64,000 nt of DNA from Cognatilysobacter tabacisoli (GTDB lineage: Bacteria > Pseudomonadota > Gammaproteobacteria > Xanthomonadales > Xanthomonadaceae): NCBI RefSeq assembly GCF_003586305.1, contig NZ_QXJI01000001.1:1178001-1242000 (forward strand), read 5' to 3'. Positions 44,223 through 53,970 of the stretch are shown piece after piece. The stretch's first letter is position 1. Each line of letters opens with the position of its first letter. The notes beneath the pieces are model-generated. The model saw nothing but the letters and a program-made list of their open reading frames with translations. It ran no database searches and had not been told where the DNA came from. The position numbers and the translations under genes are program-made.

Positions 44223-45508
44223 GCCTGCAGCGTCCGTCCGTCGACCGCCAGTTCGCGCTCGGGCAGCAGCGCCGCGCGCCGATGGCCCGGCTTGGCCATC
44301 AGCATCTGCACGACGCCGATCGAGCGCTCGCGGAAGCCGCCCTCGCAGTACGCCAGGTAGAACTCCCACATGCGGATGAAGCGCTCGTCGTAGCCCTGCG
44401 CTCGCACGTCGCCGAGCCGGGCAAGGAAGCGCTCGCGCCAGGCCTGCAGCGTCAGCGCGTACGAGCCGCCGAAGTCGTCGATCTGCAGGATCGCCAGGTC
44501 GCTGGCGCGGGTCTTGGCGGCGGTCATCGCCGCGATCGACGGAATGAAGCTGCCGGGGAAGATGAAACGCTTGATGAAGTCGACGCTGCGGCGCGCCTGC
44601 TCGTAGCGGTGGTCCTCGATCGTGATCGCCTGCACCAGCGCCAGCCCGTCGGGCTTCAGCAGCGCGCCAAGCTGGCAGAAATACGTGTCCAGGTACTGCG
44701 CGCCGATCGCCTCGATCATCTCGATCGACACCAGCTTGTCGTACTGGCCGCGCAGGTCGCGGTAGTCCTCCAGCAGAACGGTGATGCGGTCGGACAGCCC
44801 GGCCGCGGCGATGCGCTCGCTGGCCAGGGCGTGCTGCTCGCGCGAGATCGTCGTCGTGGTCACGTGTGCGCCGTAGTGCCGGGCCGCGTGCATCGCGAAG
44901 CCGCCCCACCCCGTGCCGATCTCGACCACGCGGTCGCCCGGCTGCAGGTTCAGCTTGCGGCAGATGCGGTCGAGCTTGCGGAACGACGCCGACTCGAGCG
45001 TGTCGTCGTCGGACTCGAACAGCGCCGACGAGTACATCAGGTCCGGCGACAGGAACAGCTCGAAGAACGGGTTGCCGAGGTCGTAGTGCGCGGCGATGTT
45101 GCGGCGGCTGCCGGTGCGGGTGTTGCGGCGCAGGGCGTTCCACCCGCGCATCGCGATGCCGCCCAGGCGCGCCAGCCCGGTTTCCATGCCGTCGAGCAGG
45201 TCGCGGTTGCGCACCAGCAGGCGGATCAGCCCGACCAGGTCGTCGCAGCGCCACAGGCCGTCCATGTAGGCCTCGCCGGCGCCGACGCTGCCGTTGGCGG
45301 CGACCGCGCGGTAGAAGCCCGGATCGTCGACCCACAGCCGCACCTGCGGGCCGTCGTCGTCGCCAATGCGCACCTCGCCGATCGCGTCGGTCAGCACGAT
45401 GCGGCCGGCGCGCAGCGGCCCGATCTGCTCGAGCAGGCGCGCGCGCAGGAAGCGCTCGACGGCGCCGAACCGCTCGCTGCGCGTGGACGGGGATACCAGT
45501 TCGTTCAT
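44219..45508 (-). CDS. cfa: cyclopropane-fatty-acyl-phospholipid synthase
   Basis: A 429-residue methyltransferase that adds a methylene bridge across unsaturated phospholipid acyl chains using SAM. An N-terminal lipid-binding domain (about residues 1-120) includes DDPGFYRAVAANGSVGAGEAYMDG. The catalytic domain has HYDLGNPFFELFLSPDLMYSSALF, the SAM motif VVEIGTGWGGFAMHAA, and YDKLVSIEMIEAIG. Its substrate double bonds may come from the desaturase encoded three genes upstream. It overlaps both neighbours by 4 nt. Confidence 0.93.
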   Translation of the reverse strand: MNELVSPSTRSERFGAVERFLRARLLEQIGPLRAGRIVLTDAIGEVRIGDDDGPQVRLWVDDPGFYRAVAANGSVGAGEAYMDGLWRCDDLVGLIRLLVRNRDLLDGMETGLARLGGIAMRGWNALRRNTRTGSRRNIAAHYDLGNPFFELFLSPDLMYSSALFESDDDTLESASFRKLDRICRKLNLQPGDRVVEIGTGWGGFAMHAARHYGAHVTTTTISREQHALASERIAAAGLSDRITVLLEDYRDLRGQYDKLVSIEMIEAIGAQYLDTYFCQLGALLKPDGLALVQAITIEDHRYEQARRSVDFIKRFIFPGSFIPSIAAMTAAKTRASDLAILQIDDFGGSYALTLQAWRERFLARLGDVRAQGYDERFIRMWEFYLAYCEGGFRERSIGVVQMLMAKPGHRRAALLPERELAVDGRTLQA

Positions 45509-46338
45509 CGCGGGCCTCGGAGGGTGCGCGGGTGGTCGTGGACGGGATTGCGCTTGAGCCACAGCTTCAGCGCCTGCCAGTGGATCGCGGTCATCACCCG
45601 TGCGGTCATCGCCGGGTAGCGCCACAGCACGCGGGCGAGCGAGGCGCCCGTCAGCGGACGCCGCTTGAGCGCGAGGGTCGCGTCGAACTCGGGCTCGCCC
45701 TCGCGCAGCACGTCCATGTGCACGTGCAGGTCGTCGCCCGGCGCGGTGAAGCGCCAGCGGTAGTTGCGGTCCATCGGCATGAACGGGGACACGTGGAAGC
45801 GCTTCGGGAACGACCACTCGAACGCCCGGCCGCGGGTCGCGGCGCCGTCGACCGGCAGCACGTAGGCGTGCCGCTCCGACCACGGCGTGTTGGTGATCTC
45901 GGCGACGACGGTCTCGAGTGTGCGGCCGTCGGGCGCGTAGCAGTAGTAGAAGCTGACCGGGTTGAACACGTAGCCGAAGTAGCGCAGGTGGGTGAGCAGC
46001 CGGACCGGGCCGGTCGGCTGCACGCCGGTGTGCTGGCGGACGCGCTCGCGCACCGCGTCAGCGAGCGGCAGGTCGGACGGGCCGAGGTAGTCGCTGCGCC
46101 GGAACTCGGCCACGTTGCGGCGGCGCGACGACCACAGCCAGCGGTCGTCGAACACGCGCTCGACCTCGTCGAGGTCCAGCAGCAGCTGGGCGACCCGGTA
46201 GGTGAACGCATGCGGGTGCGGCGCGCGGCGGCGGTGGCGGACCGTGCCTTCGTAGACCGCGCTGGCCCATGGCGGCGCGGCGACGGCGGGCGCCGCGCCA
46301 CCCGTCACGGGCCGTCGTTGGTCCGCGACCGCGTTCAT
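45505..46338 (-). CDS. DUF1365 family protein
   Basis: A 277-residue protein with the DUF1365 core: LLTHLRYFGYVFNPVSFYYCY and the later FHVSPFMPMDRNYRWRF. The family has no assigned reaction but is almost always encoded between an FAD oxidoreductase and a CFA synthase, as here. It overlaps both neighbours by 4 nt. A role in lipid modification is inferred from context. Confidence 0.88.
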   Translation of the reverse strand: MNAVADQRRPVTGGAAPAVAAPPWASAVYEGTVRHRRRAPHPHAFTYRVAQLLLDLDEVERVFDDRWLWSSRRRNVAEFRRSDYLGPSDLPLADAVRERVRQHTGVQPTGPVRLLTHLRYFGYVFNPVSFYYCYAPDGRTLETVVAEITNTPWSERHAYVLPVDGAATRGRAFEWSFPKRFHVSPFMPMDRNYRWRFTAPGDDLHVHMDVLREGEPEFDATLALKRRPLTGASLARVLWRYPAMTARVMTAIHWQALKLWLKRNPVHDHPRTLRGPR

Positions 46339-47633
46339 GCCGGCTCCGCGACCGGCACGCGCAGGACCGGGCGCTCGCGGGTCGCGCGCAGATCGAAGCC
46401 CGACCCGAGGGCGGCGGCGACGTCGACCGCGCTGCGCATGCCGTCCTCGTGGAAGCCCCAGCCCCAGTACGCGCCGGCGAACCACGTGCGACGCTGGCCC
46501 TGGATCTCGGCCTTGCGCTGCTGCGCGGCGACGGAGGCGTGGTCGTAGACGGGATGGTGGTAGCGCATGCGGCGCAGCACCTTGTCCGGATCGATCGCCT
46601 CGCTGCGGTTCAACGTCACCACGAACGTCTCCGGCGCGTCGATGCCCTGCAGCAGGTTCATGCAGTAGCTGACCGTGCACGCGTCGCGCGGGTCGGCCGG
46701 AACGTGCGCGTTCCACGCCGCCCAGGCCTTGCGGTTGCGCGGCAGCAGGCGCGTGTCGGTGTGCAGCACGGTCTCGTTGAGCTGGTAGCGGATCGCGCCG
46801 AGGACCTCGCGCTCGCGCTCGCTGGGGTCCTCGAGCATGCGCAGCGCCTGGTCGCTGTGGCAGGCCAGCACGACGTGGTCGAAGCGCTCGACGAAGCCCG
46901 GCCCGCGCACTTCGACACCCTCGGCGTCGCGCCGCACGCCCAGCACCGGCGTCGCGACGCGCTCGGTCACCGACCACCGCGAGCGCAGCGCGCGCACGTA
47001 GCTCGACGACCCGCCCTGCACCACCCGCCACTGCGGCCGGTCGGCCACCTGCAGCATCTGGTGGTTGGCCATGAACTGGACGAGATAGCGCGCCGGGAAG
47101 TCGAGCACCTGCTTCGCCGGCGACGACCACAGCGCCGAGGCCATCGGCAGCAGGTGCTCATCGCGGAACAGATCGCCGTAGCCGTTCACGGCGAGGTAGT
47201 CGCCCAGAGTCGGGCCAGGCTCGTCGCTGCGGAGCAGCGCCGGCGACTCGCGGTAGAAGCGGACGATCTCGCGAACCATGCGCAGGAAGCGCGGCGACAG
47301 CAGGTTGAGGCGCTGGCAGAACAGCCCGTCCAGGGTGCCGGCGTTGTACTCGAGCCCCGACGCCTCGCTGTGCACCGAGAAGCTCATCGTCGTCGGCTGC
47401 GACCGCACGCCCAGCTCGTCGAACAGCCGCGACAGCAGCGGGTAGTGCTCGGGGTTGAACACGATGAAGCCGCTGTCGACCGCGTAATGGCGACCCTGCA
47501 GCTCGATGTCGTGGGTGTGGGTGTGGCCGCCGAGGTAGTCGTTGCCTTCGAACAGCACGACCTCGTGCTCGCGCGACAGCAGCCACGCCGACGCGAGCCC
47601 CGAGATGCCCGACCCCACCACCGCGATGCGCAC
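46335..47633 (-). CDS. FAD-dependent oxidoreductase (COG2907 amine-oxidase-like)
   Basis: A 432-residue flavoprotein. The N-terminal dinucleotide fold is IAVVGSGISGLASAWLLS, followed by EGNDYLGGHTHTH, which matches the COG2907 subgroup. These proteins are usually clustered with DUF1365 and CFA synthase and are thought to oxidise a lipid. It starts 3 bp after the desaturase stop and overlaps DUF1365 by 4 nt. Confidence 0.9.
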   Translation of the reverse strand: MRIAVVGSGISGLASAWLLSREHEVVLFEGNDYLGGHTHTHDIELQGRHYAVDSGFIVFNPEHYPLLSRLFDELGVRSQPTTMSFSVHSEASGLEYNAGTLDGLFCQRLNLLSPRFLRMVREIVRFYRESPALLRSDEPGPTLGDYLAVNGYGDLFRDEHLLPMASALWSSPAKQVLDFPARYLVQFMANHQMLQVADRPQWRVVQGGSSSYVRALRSRWSVTERVATPVLGVRRDAEGVEVRGPGFVERFDHVVLACHSDQALRMLEDPSEREREVLGAIRYQLNETVLHTDTRLLPRNRKAWAAWNAHVPADPRDACTVSYCMNLLQGIDAPETFVVTLNRSEAIDPDKVLRRMRYHHPVYDHASVAAQQRKAEIQGQRRTWFAGAYWGWGFHEDGMRSAVDVAAALGSGFDLRATRERPVLRVPVAEPA

Positions 47634-47636
47634 GGC

Positions 47637-48617
47637 TCAGCCCCTCGCCGACGGCTGCGCGGCGCGCGCGAGGACCCAGGCCGGCACCGGCTTGAGGTCG
47701 CGCACCAGGCCGAACAGGGCCATCAGCCGCAGGCCGTAGTAGGTCAGGTCCACCTCCCACCAGCGGAAGCCCTGCCGCGCCGAGCCGGGAAAGAAATGGT
47801 GGTTGTTGTGCCAGCCCTCGCCGAACGTCAGCAGCGCCAGCCACAGGTTGTTGCGGCTGTCGTCGCGGGTCTCGAAGCGCCGCTTGCCGAACCGGTGCGC
47901 CAGCGAGTTGATCGTGACCGTCGCGTGGAACAGCACCGTCGTCGAGATGAAGAAGCCCCACACCAGCATCTGCCCGGCGCTGGTGCCCAGCTGCGGGGCG
48001 ACGCGCTCGAGCAGCGCGCCGAGGCCGAACAGCGCCGCGGCCAGCGCGACCGGCACGACCAGGTCGAAGCGGTCCAGCCAGCGCAGCTCGGGGAACCTGG
48101 CGAGATCCGGGATGCGCTCCCAGTGCGTCCGGAACGCGCGCGCGGTCAGGAACCAGCCGGCGTGGCTCCACAGGAAGCCGTGCTGGCCAGGCGAGTGCGG
48201 GTCCTGGTGGGTGTCGGCATGGCGGTGGTGGTGGCGGTGGTGAGCGGCCCACCACAGCGGGCCGCGCTGCACGCACGCGGCGCCGACCAGCGCGGCGATG
48301 AACTGCACCGGGCGCGAGGTGCGGAACGTGCGGTGCGAGAAATAGCGGTGGTAGAACCCGGTGATCGCGAACATCCGGACCGCGTACAGCGCGACCGCGA
48401 CCGCAACCGCGATCGGCGAGACGCCGACCCAGAACACCGCCAGGCAGGCCAGGTGCATCGCGATGAACGGCAGCGCGCGCAGCCAGTCGATGCGGTCGGC
48501 CGCCGGGTCGTTGTCGTCGAGCTCGCTTGCCGTGTCGAACCAGCGCCGGACGGCCGCGATCGCGCGCCGGCGCAGCGGCGGTGATGCGGCAGGGCGAACG
48601 GTGGACGACTGCGGCAT
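47637..48617 (-). CDS. acyl-CoA/acyl-lipid fatty-acid desaturase
   Basis: A 326-residue membrane di-iron desaturase of the stearoyl-CoA desaturase type. The three histidine boxes are visible: HRYFSH (first), HRHHH within the AHHRHHHRHADTHQDPHS stretch (second) and HNNHHFFPG (third). About four helices flank them. It introduces a cis double bond, probably delta-9, into fatty acids. It is the first enzyme gene after the sigma/anti-sigma pair and could supply the substrate for the CFA synthase. Confidence 0.93.
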   Translation of the reverse strand: MPQSSTVRPAASPPLRRRAIAAVRRWFDTASELDDNDPAADRIDWLRALPFIAMHLACLAVFWVGVSPIAVAVAVALYAVRMFAITGFYHRYFSHRTFRTSRPVQFIAALVGAACVQRGPLWWAAHHRHHHRHADTHQDPHSPGQHGFLWSHAGWFLTARAFRTHWERIPDLARFPELRWLDRFDLVVPVALAAALFGLGALLERVAPQLGTSAGQMLVWGFFISTTVLFHATVTINSLAHRFGKRRFETRDDSRNNLWLALLTFGEGWHNNHHFFPGSARQGFRWWEVDLTYYGLRLMALFGLVRDLKPVPAWVLARAAQPSARG

Positions 48618-48711
48618 CGACGGGCTCCGGAACGGGTTACCCAGCTTTACGCAGCCCGTCGGACCGCGGATGCAGCGCCGGCCTCAGCCGGCGACTGCAT
48701 CGCATTGCGCA

Positions 48712-49503
48712 TCACAGTTCGAGGATGCCGCCCTTGGCGATGACCGGACCGGTCGGCTTGCCCTGCGGCGCGCCACCGGACGGCTCCAGCGTGATCGCCA
48801 GCGTCGAACCGATCTCCAGCTCGCGACGCAGCTGCGCGGGCACCGTGACCGTGTGCGAACGCTCGTTCGACACGACGCCCAGCGAAATCGGCGCCTGCCC
48901 GCTCGGGATCACCCACAGTTCCGGCACGCGGCCCTGGCCGTCGGCCGGCTGCGGGATCGGCACCATCAGCACCGTGCCCTTGGCCGGGTCGACCGACACG
49001 AGCCACGCCGGGTTGCCGCTGTCGTTGGCGAGGATCGTCACCGGCTTGGCGACGTCGGCCTCGGCCGGCTGCGGCGACGGCTGCGGTGCCGGGGTCGGCT
49101 CCACCGCCACCGGCGGGGCCACCGGCTCGACCGGTGCCTGCGGCACGCGGCCGATGAAGATCGCGGCGACCGCGGCGGCCGCGGCGAAGCCGGTGGCGGC
49201 GCGCCAGAAGTTCACGCTGCTGAGCAGCCCACCGCCGCCGCTGCGCTCCACCGACGCCCAGCCCAGCCGGGTGCGGATGCGCGGCCACACGTGCGCAGGC
49301 GCCTCGACCGGCGCGATCTCGTCGATCAGCGGCGCCAGCCGGCGCTCCCATCCGTCGACGAGCCGCGCGAACGCGGGATCGGCGACGATCTTGGCTTCGG
49401 CCGCCCGGCGCTCGCCGGCATTCAGAACGCCCAGCACGTACTCGCCGGCCTGGGTGTCGGCGCTCGGCGGGTCCTGGTCGAAATCGTGTTCGCGAATGTT
49501 CAT
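48712..49503 (-). CDS. anti-sigma factor, RskA-type
   Basis: A 263-residue membrane-spanning regulator. The cytoplasmic anti-sigma domain (residues 1-75) includes AGEYVLGVLNAGERRAAEAK. One membrane helix (about residues 92-110, AATGFAAAAAVAAIFIG) follows. A proline-rich linker leads to an extracytoplasmic RskA domain (PAWLVSVDPAKGTVLMVP, PELWVIPSGQAP). No zinc-binding His/Cys set is visible, unlike ChrR. It overlaps the sigma gene by 4 nt and probably holds that sigma factor inactive until a signal releases it. Confidence 0.9.
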   Translation of the reverse strand: MNIREHDFDQDPPSADTQAGEYVLGVLNAGERRAAEAKIVADPAFARLVDGWERRLAPLIDEIAPVEAPAHVWPRIRTRLGWASVERSGGGGLLSSVNFWRAATGFAAAAAVAAIFIGRVPQAPVEPVAPPVAVEPTPAPQPSPQPAEADVAKPVTILANDSGNPAWLVSVDPAKGTVLMVPIPQPADGQGRVPELWVIPSGQAPISLGVVSNERSHTVTVPAQLRRELEIGSTLAITLEPSGGAPQGKPTGPVIAKGGILEL

Positions 49504-50072
49504 TGTTCGAGGCACGCCCGCAGTTGCATCAGGCCACGACGGATCCAGCTCTTGACCGAGCCGAGCGGCGAGCCGATGCGGGTCGCCAGTTCCTCATAGG
49601 TGGCACCGTCGAAGAACGCGGTGCGGATCAGCGAGCGGCGACGCTCCTCGAGCTGGTCCATGCACATCTCCAGCCGCTCGCGGTCGGTCGACGCCTCGGC
49701 GGCCTTCATAGGCGACGCGCCCGGATCGGGCAGCTCCTCGGCGAATTCGATCGGCGCCATCCGCGCCGGGCCCGGCGACGAGCGCAGCCGGTCGATCGCC
49801 TTGTTGCGGGCGATCATCGCCAGCCACGTGATCGCGCTGGCGCGGGCCGCGTCGAACTGGCCGGCCTTGCGCCAGACGGTCGCGTAGACCTCCTGCAGCA
49901 CGTCCTCGGCTTCGTCGCGGTCGGGGATCACGCGCAGGCACACCCCGAACAGTTTCGAGGACGTCGCCCGGTAAAGGTGCTCGAAGGCGGCGCGGTCGCC
50001 CGCGGCCACCGCGGCGATCTTGCTCGCCAACACGTCGGCGGCGGTCGCCGTCGGCGTCATCAATTCGCTCAT
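49500..50072 (-). CDS. RNA polymerase ECF-type sigma factor
   Basis: A 190-residue group IV sigma factor (SigK-like). Region 2 is FEHLYRATSSKLFGVCLRVI and DEAEDVLQEVYATVWRK, with ITWLAMIARNKAIDRLR at the core-binding and melting segment. Region 4 is the C-terminal HTH ATYEELATRIGSPLGSVKSW. It is followed at once by its anti-sigma factor. The leftward lipid genes downstream are its likely targets. An in-frame ATG four codons in is an alternative start. Confidence 0.93.
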   Translation of the reverse strand: MSELMTPTATAADVLASKIAAVAAGDRAAFEHLYRATSSKLFGVCLRVIPDRDEAEDVLQEVYATVWRKAGQFDAARASAITWLAMIARNKAIDRLRSSPGPARMAPIEFAEELPDPGASPMKAAEASTDRERLEMCMDQLEERRRSLIRTAFFDGATYEELATRIGSPLGSVKSWIRRGLMQLRACLEQ

Positions 50073-50136
50073 CCCATTCCCTGCTTGCAGATGTCCCGGG
50101 CCGGAGTGTAGCCGCTCCGGCCTCGGCCGCGCCGGG

Positions 50137-50517
50137 TCAGGGGCGCGCGCCGGGCTCGACCAGCCAAAGTGCGACGCTCGCCACCAGCAGGGCCAGTTCG
50201 AGTCCGGCGACCCAGCGCGTGGTCGCGCCGACAGGACGGAAGCGGGCCACCGTGACCAGCCGGTACGCGACGATCGGCACGTACAGCGCGAGCGCGAGCA
50301 GCAGCCCGACGCGCAGCTCGCCGGCCCACGCGCAGTAGGCGAAGACGACCGCCAGGCCCAGCTGCAGGCCGCCGTAGACGACCAGGTATTCGGACTTGCC
50401 GCCCGGATCGAGCCGCGCGTAGCCCATCGACGACGACGTCGCCCACGGCTTGACCGTGCACCACAGGGCCAGCACGGCGTAGAGGAGCGCATTGAGGTAG
50501 AGGAAACCGGCGACCAT
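50137..50517 (-). CDS. DUF4345-like four-helix membrane protein
   Basis: A 126-residue protein with four predicted helices. The segment GGKSEYLVVYGGLQLGLAVVF resembles the core of DUF4345. No catalytic residues are evident. It lies upstream of the sigma factor on the same strand with a 64-bp gap, so it may or may not belong to that unit. The function is unknown. Confidence 0.75.
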   Translation of the reverse strand: MVAGFLYLNALLYAVLALWCTVKPWATSSSMGYARLDPGGKSEYLVVYGGLQLGLAVVFAYCAWAGELRVGLLLALALYVPIVAYRLVTVARFRPVGATTRWVAGLELALLVASVALWLVEPGARP

Positions 50518-50782
50518 GGCGCTGCTCCTTGTCGGGGGTCGATCACTGTCGGGTAGGTTCCCATGGCGGCGGCAGGCTCCGCGTGTCCGTCCAGCCAGAG
50601 CTACGCCCCCGCTGCCAGAGCGGATGCATGCGCCGCGTGAAGGGCGCCGCGCCGTTCATCCGACCGTGGAGTTTCACGATGGCGATGCCTGCTGACCGGC
50701 CCGCCGCCGCGGCACGTCGGGTCGCGCCGCCGCCGGCCGCTAGAATCGTCGGTCTGTCCCGACCCCGGTGCCGCCCCGCTCC

Positions 50783-53026
50783 ATGAACGATTCCGTCCGC
50801 CCCGCCTTCCACGGCTTCGAGCAGATCCCGCTGCGCGAGTACGCCGAGCGTGCCTACCTCGACTACTCGATGTACGTGGTCCTCGACCGCGCCCTGCCGT
50901 TCCTCGGCGACGGGCTCAAGCCGGTGCAGCGCCGGATCATCTACTCGATGAGCGAGCTCGGCCTCAACGCCGGGGCCAAGCCGAAGAAGTCCGCGCGCAC
51001 CGTCGGCGACGTGATCGGCAAGTACCACCCGCACGGCGACAGCGCCTGCTACGAGGCGATGGTGCTGATGGCCCAGCCGTTCTCGTACCGCTACCCGCTG
51101 GTCGAGGGCCAGGGCAACTTCGGCTCGACCGACGACCCCAAGTCGTTCGCGGCGATGCGCTACACCGAGTCGAAGCTGACCCCGATCGCCGAGGTGCTGC
51201 TCGGCGAGCTCGGCCAAGGCACGGTCGACTGGACGCCGAACTTCGACGGCACGCTCGAGGAGCCCTCGTGGATGCCGGCGCGGCTGCCGCATCTGCTGCT
51301 CAACGGCACCACCGGCATCGCGGTCGGCATGGCCACCGATGTGCCGCCGCACAACCTCAATGAAGTGGTCAGCGCCTGCGTGCGCCTGCTCGACGACCCC
51401 GACGCCACCGTGCGCGACCTGTGCGAGCACATTCGCGGCCCGGACTACCCGACCACCGCCGAGATCATCACCCCGGCCGCCGACCTCGTGCAGATGTACG
51501 AGACCGGGCTGGGCAGCGTGCGCGCGCGCGCCACGTGGGTGAAGGAGGCCAGCAACTTCGTCATCACCGCGCTGCCGCACCAGGCCTCGCCGGGCAAGGT
51601 GATCGAGCAGATCGCCACGCAGATGCGCGCCAAGAAGCTGCCGTGGCTGGAGGACATCCGCGACGAGTCCGACCACGCCAACCCCACGCGCATCGTGCTG
51701 ATCCCGCGCAGCAACCGGGTCGACGCCGAGCAGCTGATGGGCCACCTGTTCGCGACCACCGACCTGGAGAAGAGCTTCCGGGTCAACTTCAACGTGATCG
51801 GCCTCGACGGCCGCCCGCAGGTCAAGAACCTGCGGATGCTGCTGTCGGAGTGGCTGGCGTTCCGCACCGACACCGTCACCCGCCGGCTCAAGCATCGCCT
51901 CGAGAAGGTCGAGCGCCGCCTGCACCTGCTGGAAGGCCTGCTGGTCGCCTTCCTCAACCTGGATGAAGTGATCCGCATCATCCGCAGCGAGGACGAGCCC
52001 AAGCCGGTGCTGATGCAGCGTTTCTCGCTCAGCGAGGAGCAGACCGAGTACATCCTCGAGACCCGCCTGCGCCAGCTGGCGCGGCTGGAGGAAATGAAGA
52101 TCCGCGGCGAGCAGGCCGAGCTCGAGGCCGAGCGCGAGCGCATCACCGCCACGCTCGCCAGCAAGGCCAAGCTCAAGAAGCTGGTCAAGGACGAACTGCT
52201 GGCCGACGCCAAGAAGTTCGGCGACGCGCGCCGCTCGCCGCTGGTCGAGCGCGGCGCCGCGCAGGCGATCTCCGAGAGCGAGCTGGTGCCGAGCGAGCCG
52301 ATGACCGTCGTGCTCAGCGAGAAGGGCTGGATCCGCGCGGCCAAGGGCCACGACGTCGACGCCGCGGCGCTGAGCTACCGCGACGGCGACGAGCTGCTGG
52401 CCGCCGTGCGCAGCCGCAGCACCCAGCAGGTCGCGTTCCTCGATTCGACCGGCCGCAGCTACTCGACCGTCGTGCATTCGCTGCCGTCCGCGCGCGGCAA
52501 CGGCGAGCCGCTGACCGGCCGCTTCTCCCCGGCGCCGGGCGCGTCGTTCCAGGCCCTGGCCAGCGGCGACGACGACGCCCGCTTCGTGCTCGCCTCGTCG
52601 CACGGCTACGGCTTTGTCACGCGCTTCGAGAACCTCACCGGCCGCAACAAGGCCGGCAAGGCGATGCTGTCGCTGACGCCGAACGCCAAGGTGCTGCAGC
52701 CGGCGCGCGTCGGAGACGTCGCCGCCGACCGCGTGGTCGCCGTCACCAACGTCGGCCACCTGCTGGCCTTCCCGGTGGCGGACGTGCCCGAGCTCGACAA
52801 GGGCAAGGGCAACAAGCTGATCGACATCCCGAAGGCGAAGCTGTCGACCGAGCGCGTCGTCGCGGTCGCCGTCGTGTCGCCGGGCAGCACGCTGAGCGTG
52901 CGCTCGGGCACGCGGACGATGTCGCTGTCGTACAAGGACCTCGACGCCTACCTCGGCGCGCGCGCGTCGCGCGGCGGACTGTTGCCGCGGGGCTGGCAGA
53001 AGGTCGAGGGGTTGAGCGTCGAGTAG
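50783..53026 (+). CDS. parC: DNA topoisomerase IV subunit A
   Basis: A 747-residue type IIA topoisomerase subunit that decatenates chromosomes with ParE. The active-site tyrosine is in [10 protein letters not shown], within the winged-helix domain starting [22 protein letters not shown]. The quinolone pocket reads [13 protein letters not shown], the wild-type Ser/Glu pair. The C-terminal domain is a shorter beta-pinwheel (ExxW-type segments near [14 protein letters not shown]), which fits ParC rather than GyrA. The start MNDSVRPAF was chosen. It stands alone; no parE is nearby. Confidence 0.97.
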   Translation: MNDSVRPAFHGFEQIPLREYAERAYLDYSMYVVLDRALPFLGDGLKPVQRRIIYSMSELGLNAGAKPKKSARTVGDVIGKYHPHGDSACYEAMVLMAQPFSYRYPLVEGQGNFGSTDDPKSFAAMRYTESKLTPIAEVLLGELGQGTVDWTPNFDGTLEEPSWMPARLPHLLLNGTTGIAVGMATDVPPHNLNEVVSACVRLLDDPDATVRDLCEHIRGPDYPTTAEIITPAADLVQMYETGLGSVRARATWVKEASNFVITALPHQASPGKVIEQIATQMRAKKLPWLEDIRDESDHANPTRIVLIPRSNRVDAEQLMGHLFATTDLEKSFRVNFNVIGLDGRPQVKNLRMLLSEWLAFRTDTVTRRLKHRLEKVERRLHLLEGLLVAFLNLDEVIRIIRSEDEPKPVLMQRFSLSEEQTEYILETRLRQLARLEEMKIRGEQAELEAERERITATLASKAKLKKLVKDELLADAKKFGDARRSPLVERGAAQAISESELVPSEPMTVVLSEKGWIRAAKGHDVDAAALSYRDGDELLAAVRSRSTQQVAFLDSTGRSYSTVVHSLPSARGNGEPLTGRFSPAPGASFQALASGDDDARFVLASSHGYGFVTRFENLTGRNKAGKAMLSLTPNAKVLQPARVGDVAADRVVAVTNVGHLLAFPVADVPELDKGKGNKLIDIPKAKLSTERVVAVAVVSPGSTLSVRSGTRTMSLSYKDLDAYLGARASRGGLLPRGWQKVEGLSVE

Positions 53027-53034
53027 GTTCGGTT

Positions 53035-53182
53035 CTGCTCCCTCCCCTGCTTGCAACGCAGGGTTGGGGTGGAAGGGCTTGTCGCGCCGGATCGCCGTTC
53101 TTCTCAACGAGGCGCATGCGTTTCGTGCAGTCGAGCGGCTCCTGCTCCCTCCCCCGCATGCGGGGGAGGGTTGGGGTGGGGG
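53035..53182. repeat. two copies of a short G/C-skewed dispersed repeat
   Basis: The element CTGCTCCCTCCC...GGGTTGGGGTGG occurs at 53035-53072 and again at 53142-53181, the second with a palindromic CCCCCGCATGCGGGGG core. Both lie just after parC, where the second hairpin could end transcription. Such elements are typically dispersed through genomes of this family, but I cannot count copies elsewhere. Confidence 0.65.
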
Positions 53183-53255
53183 TGCTGGTAGCGTCAGCTC
53201 GCGCGGCCCGTCGCAGGCGTGCCGACTTTCTCGATGCCAATCGTGCCCGGAGCTT

Positions 53256-53840
53256 CCGTGCGCCTTCGGCGCCCGGGTCACTTTTCTTTGTTGGCCCAAA
53301 GAAAAGGTAACCAAAAGAAAGGGCCCACTCGACAAACCTCCCGTGGCGCGTGTGGTTGCGCAGGGATTTTCCGACTCGCCCGTCCGGCCCGCGCCAGAGG
53401 CGCGGGCGTTCAGTCGATGCGCGAGCCAGTGGCTCGCAAGCGTGCATCGCCTTCACCCATGGCTCGGTCGGAAAACGGCGGGCATCCATGCCCGCCGCCC
53501 TTCGGGTCTGGGCCGATTCGCCGTCGTTCACCGCCCTCGAGGATCAAGAGCGTCGCGCTGCGAAGTAGTGAGGGAAAGACCGGCCTCGAAAGACACACTC
53601 TTGCTTCGCCGCAAGGGTTTGCAGCCGTTGAACGCTGGCGAGCTACGGCCGAACGCACCAGACCCGTAGGGCGGCGGGCATGGATGCCCGCCGTTTCTCG
53701 ACACGGCATGGACGCCGTGTCGAGAAATCCCCGCGAACTGCCAGCCACTTCGGGAGGTTTGTCGGGAATGCCCTTTCCTTTGGTTACTTTCCTTTGGGCC
53801 AACAAAGGAAAGTGACCCGGACGCCGGAGGCGTACGGACG
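53256..53840. repeat. large inverted pair of a composite dispersed repeat
   Basis: The left arm (53256-53522) and right arm (53643-53840) are inverted copies. Outer segments share CGGGTCACTTT, TTGTTGGCCCAAAG and GACAAACCTCCCG. Inner segments share GGCGGGCATCCATGCCCGCC, itself a palindrome, and GGGTCTGG. Identity by eye is high over about 190 bp, with an extra 80-bp stretch in the left arm only. Open frames across it change with each copy and look non-coding. It fills the parC-tpm gap of 940 bp together with the short repeats. Confidence 0.8.
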
Positions 53841-53970
53841 CTCTGTCTTGTTTCCTATGGAGCGCCGAACGCACGCAACCTCGAGAGTCGCTGGAGAGCA
53901 GCCGACACTTTTGCCCTCCCCGCCGTCGCCACCGACAATCGCCCAAGAATTCCGAACCGGCAGACACCCC

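Noticed and set aside
51020-51080. Quinolone-resistance change in ParC
   Set aside because: The pocket reads [13 protein letters not shown], with the sensitive-type Ser and Glu both present.
53064-53815. Open frames spanning the inverted repeats downstream of parC
   Set aside because: The peptides change with frame and copy and follow the repeat sequence. Peptides of this kind seem to be translations of dispersed repeats, not conserved proteins.
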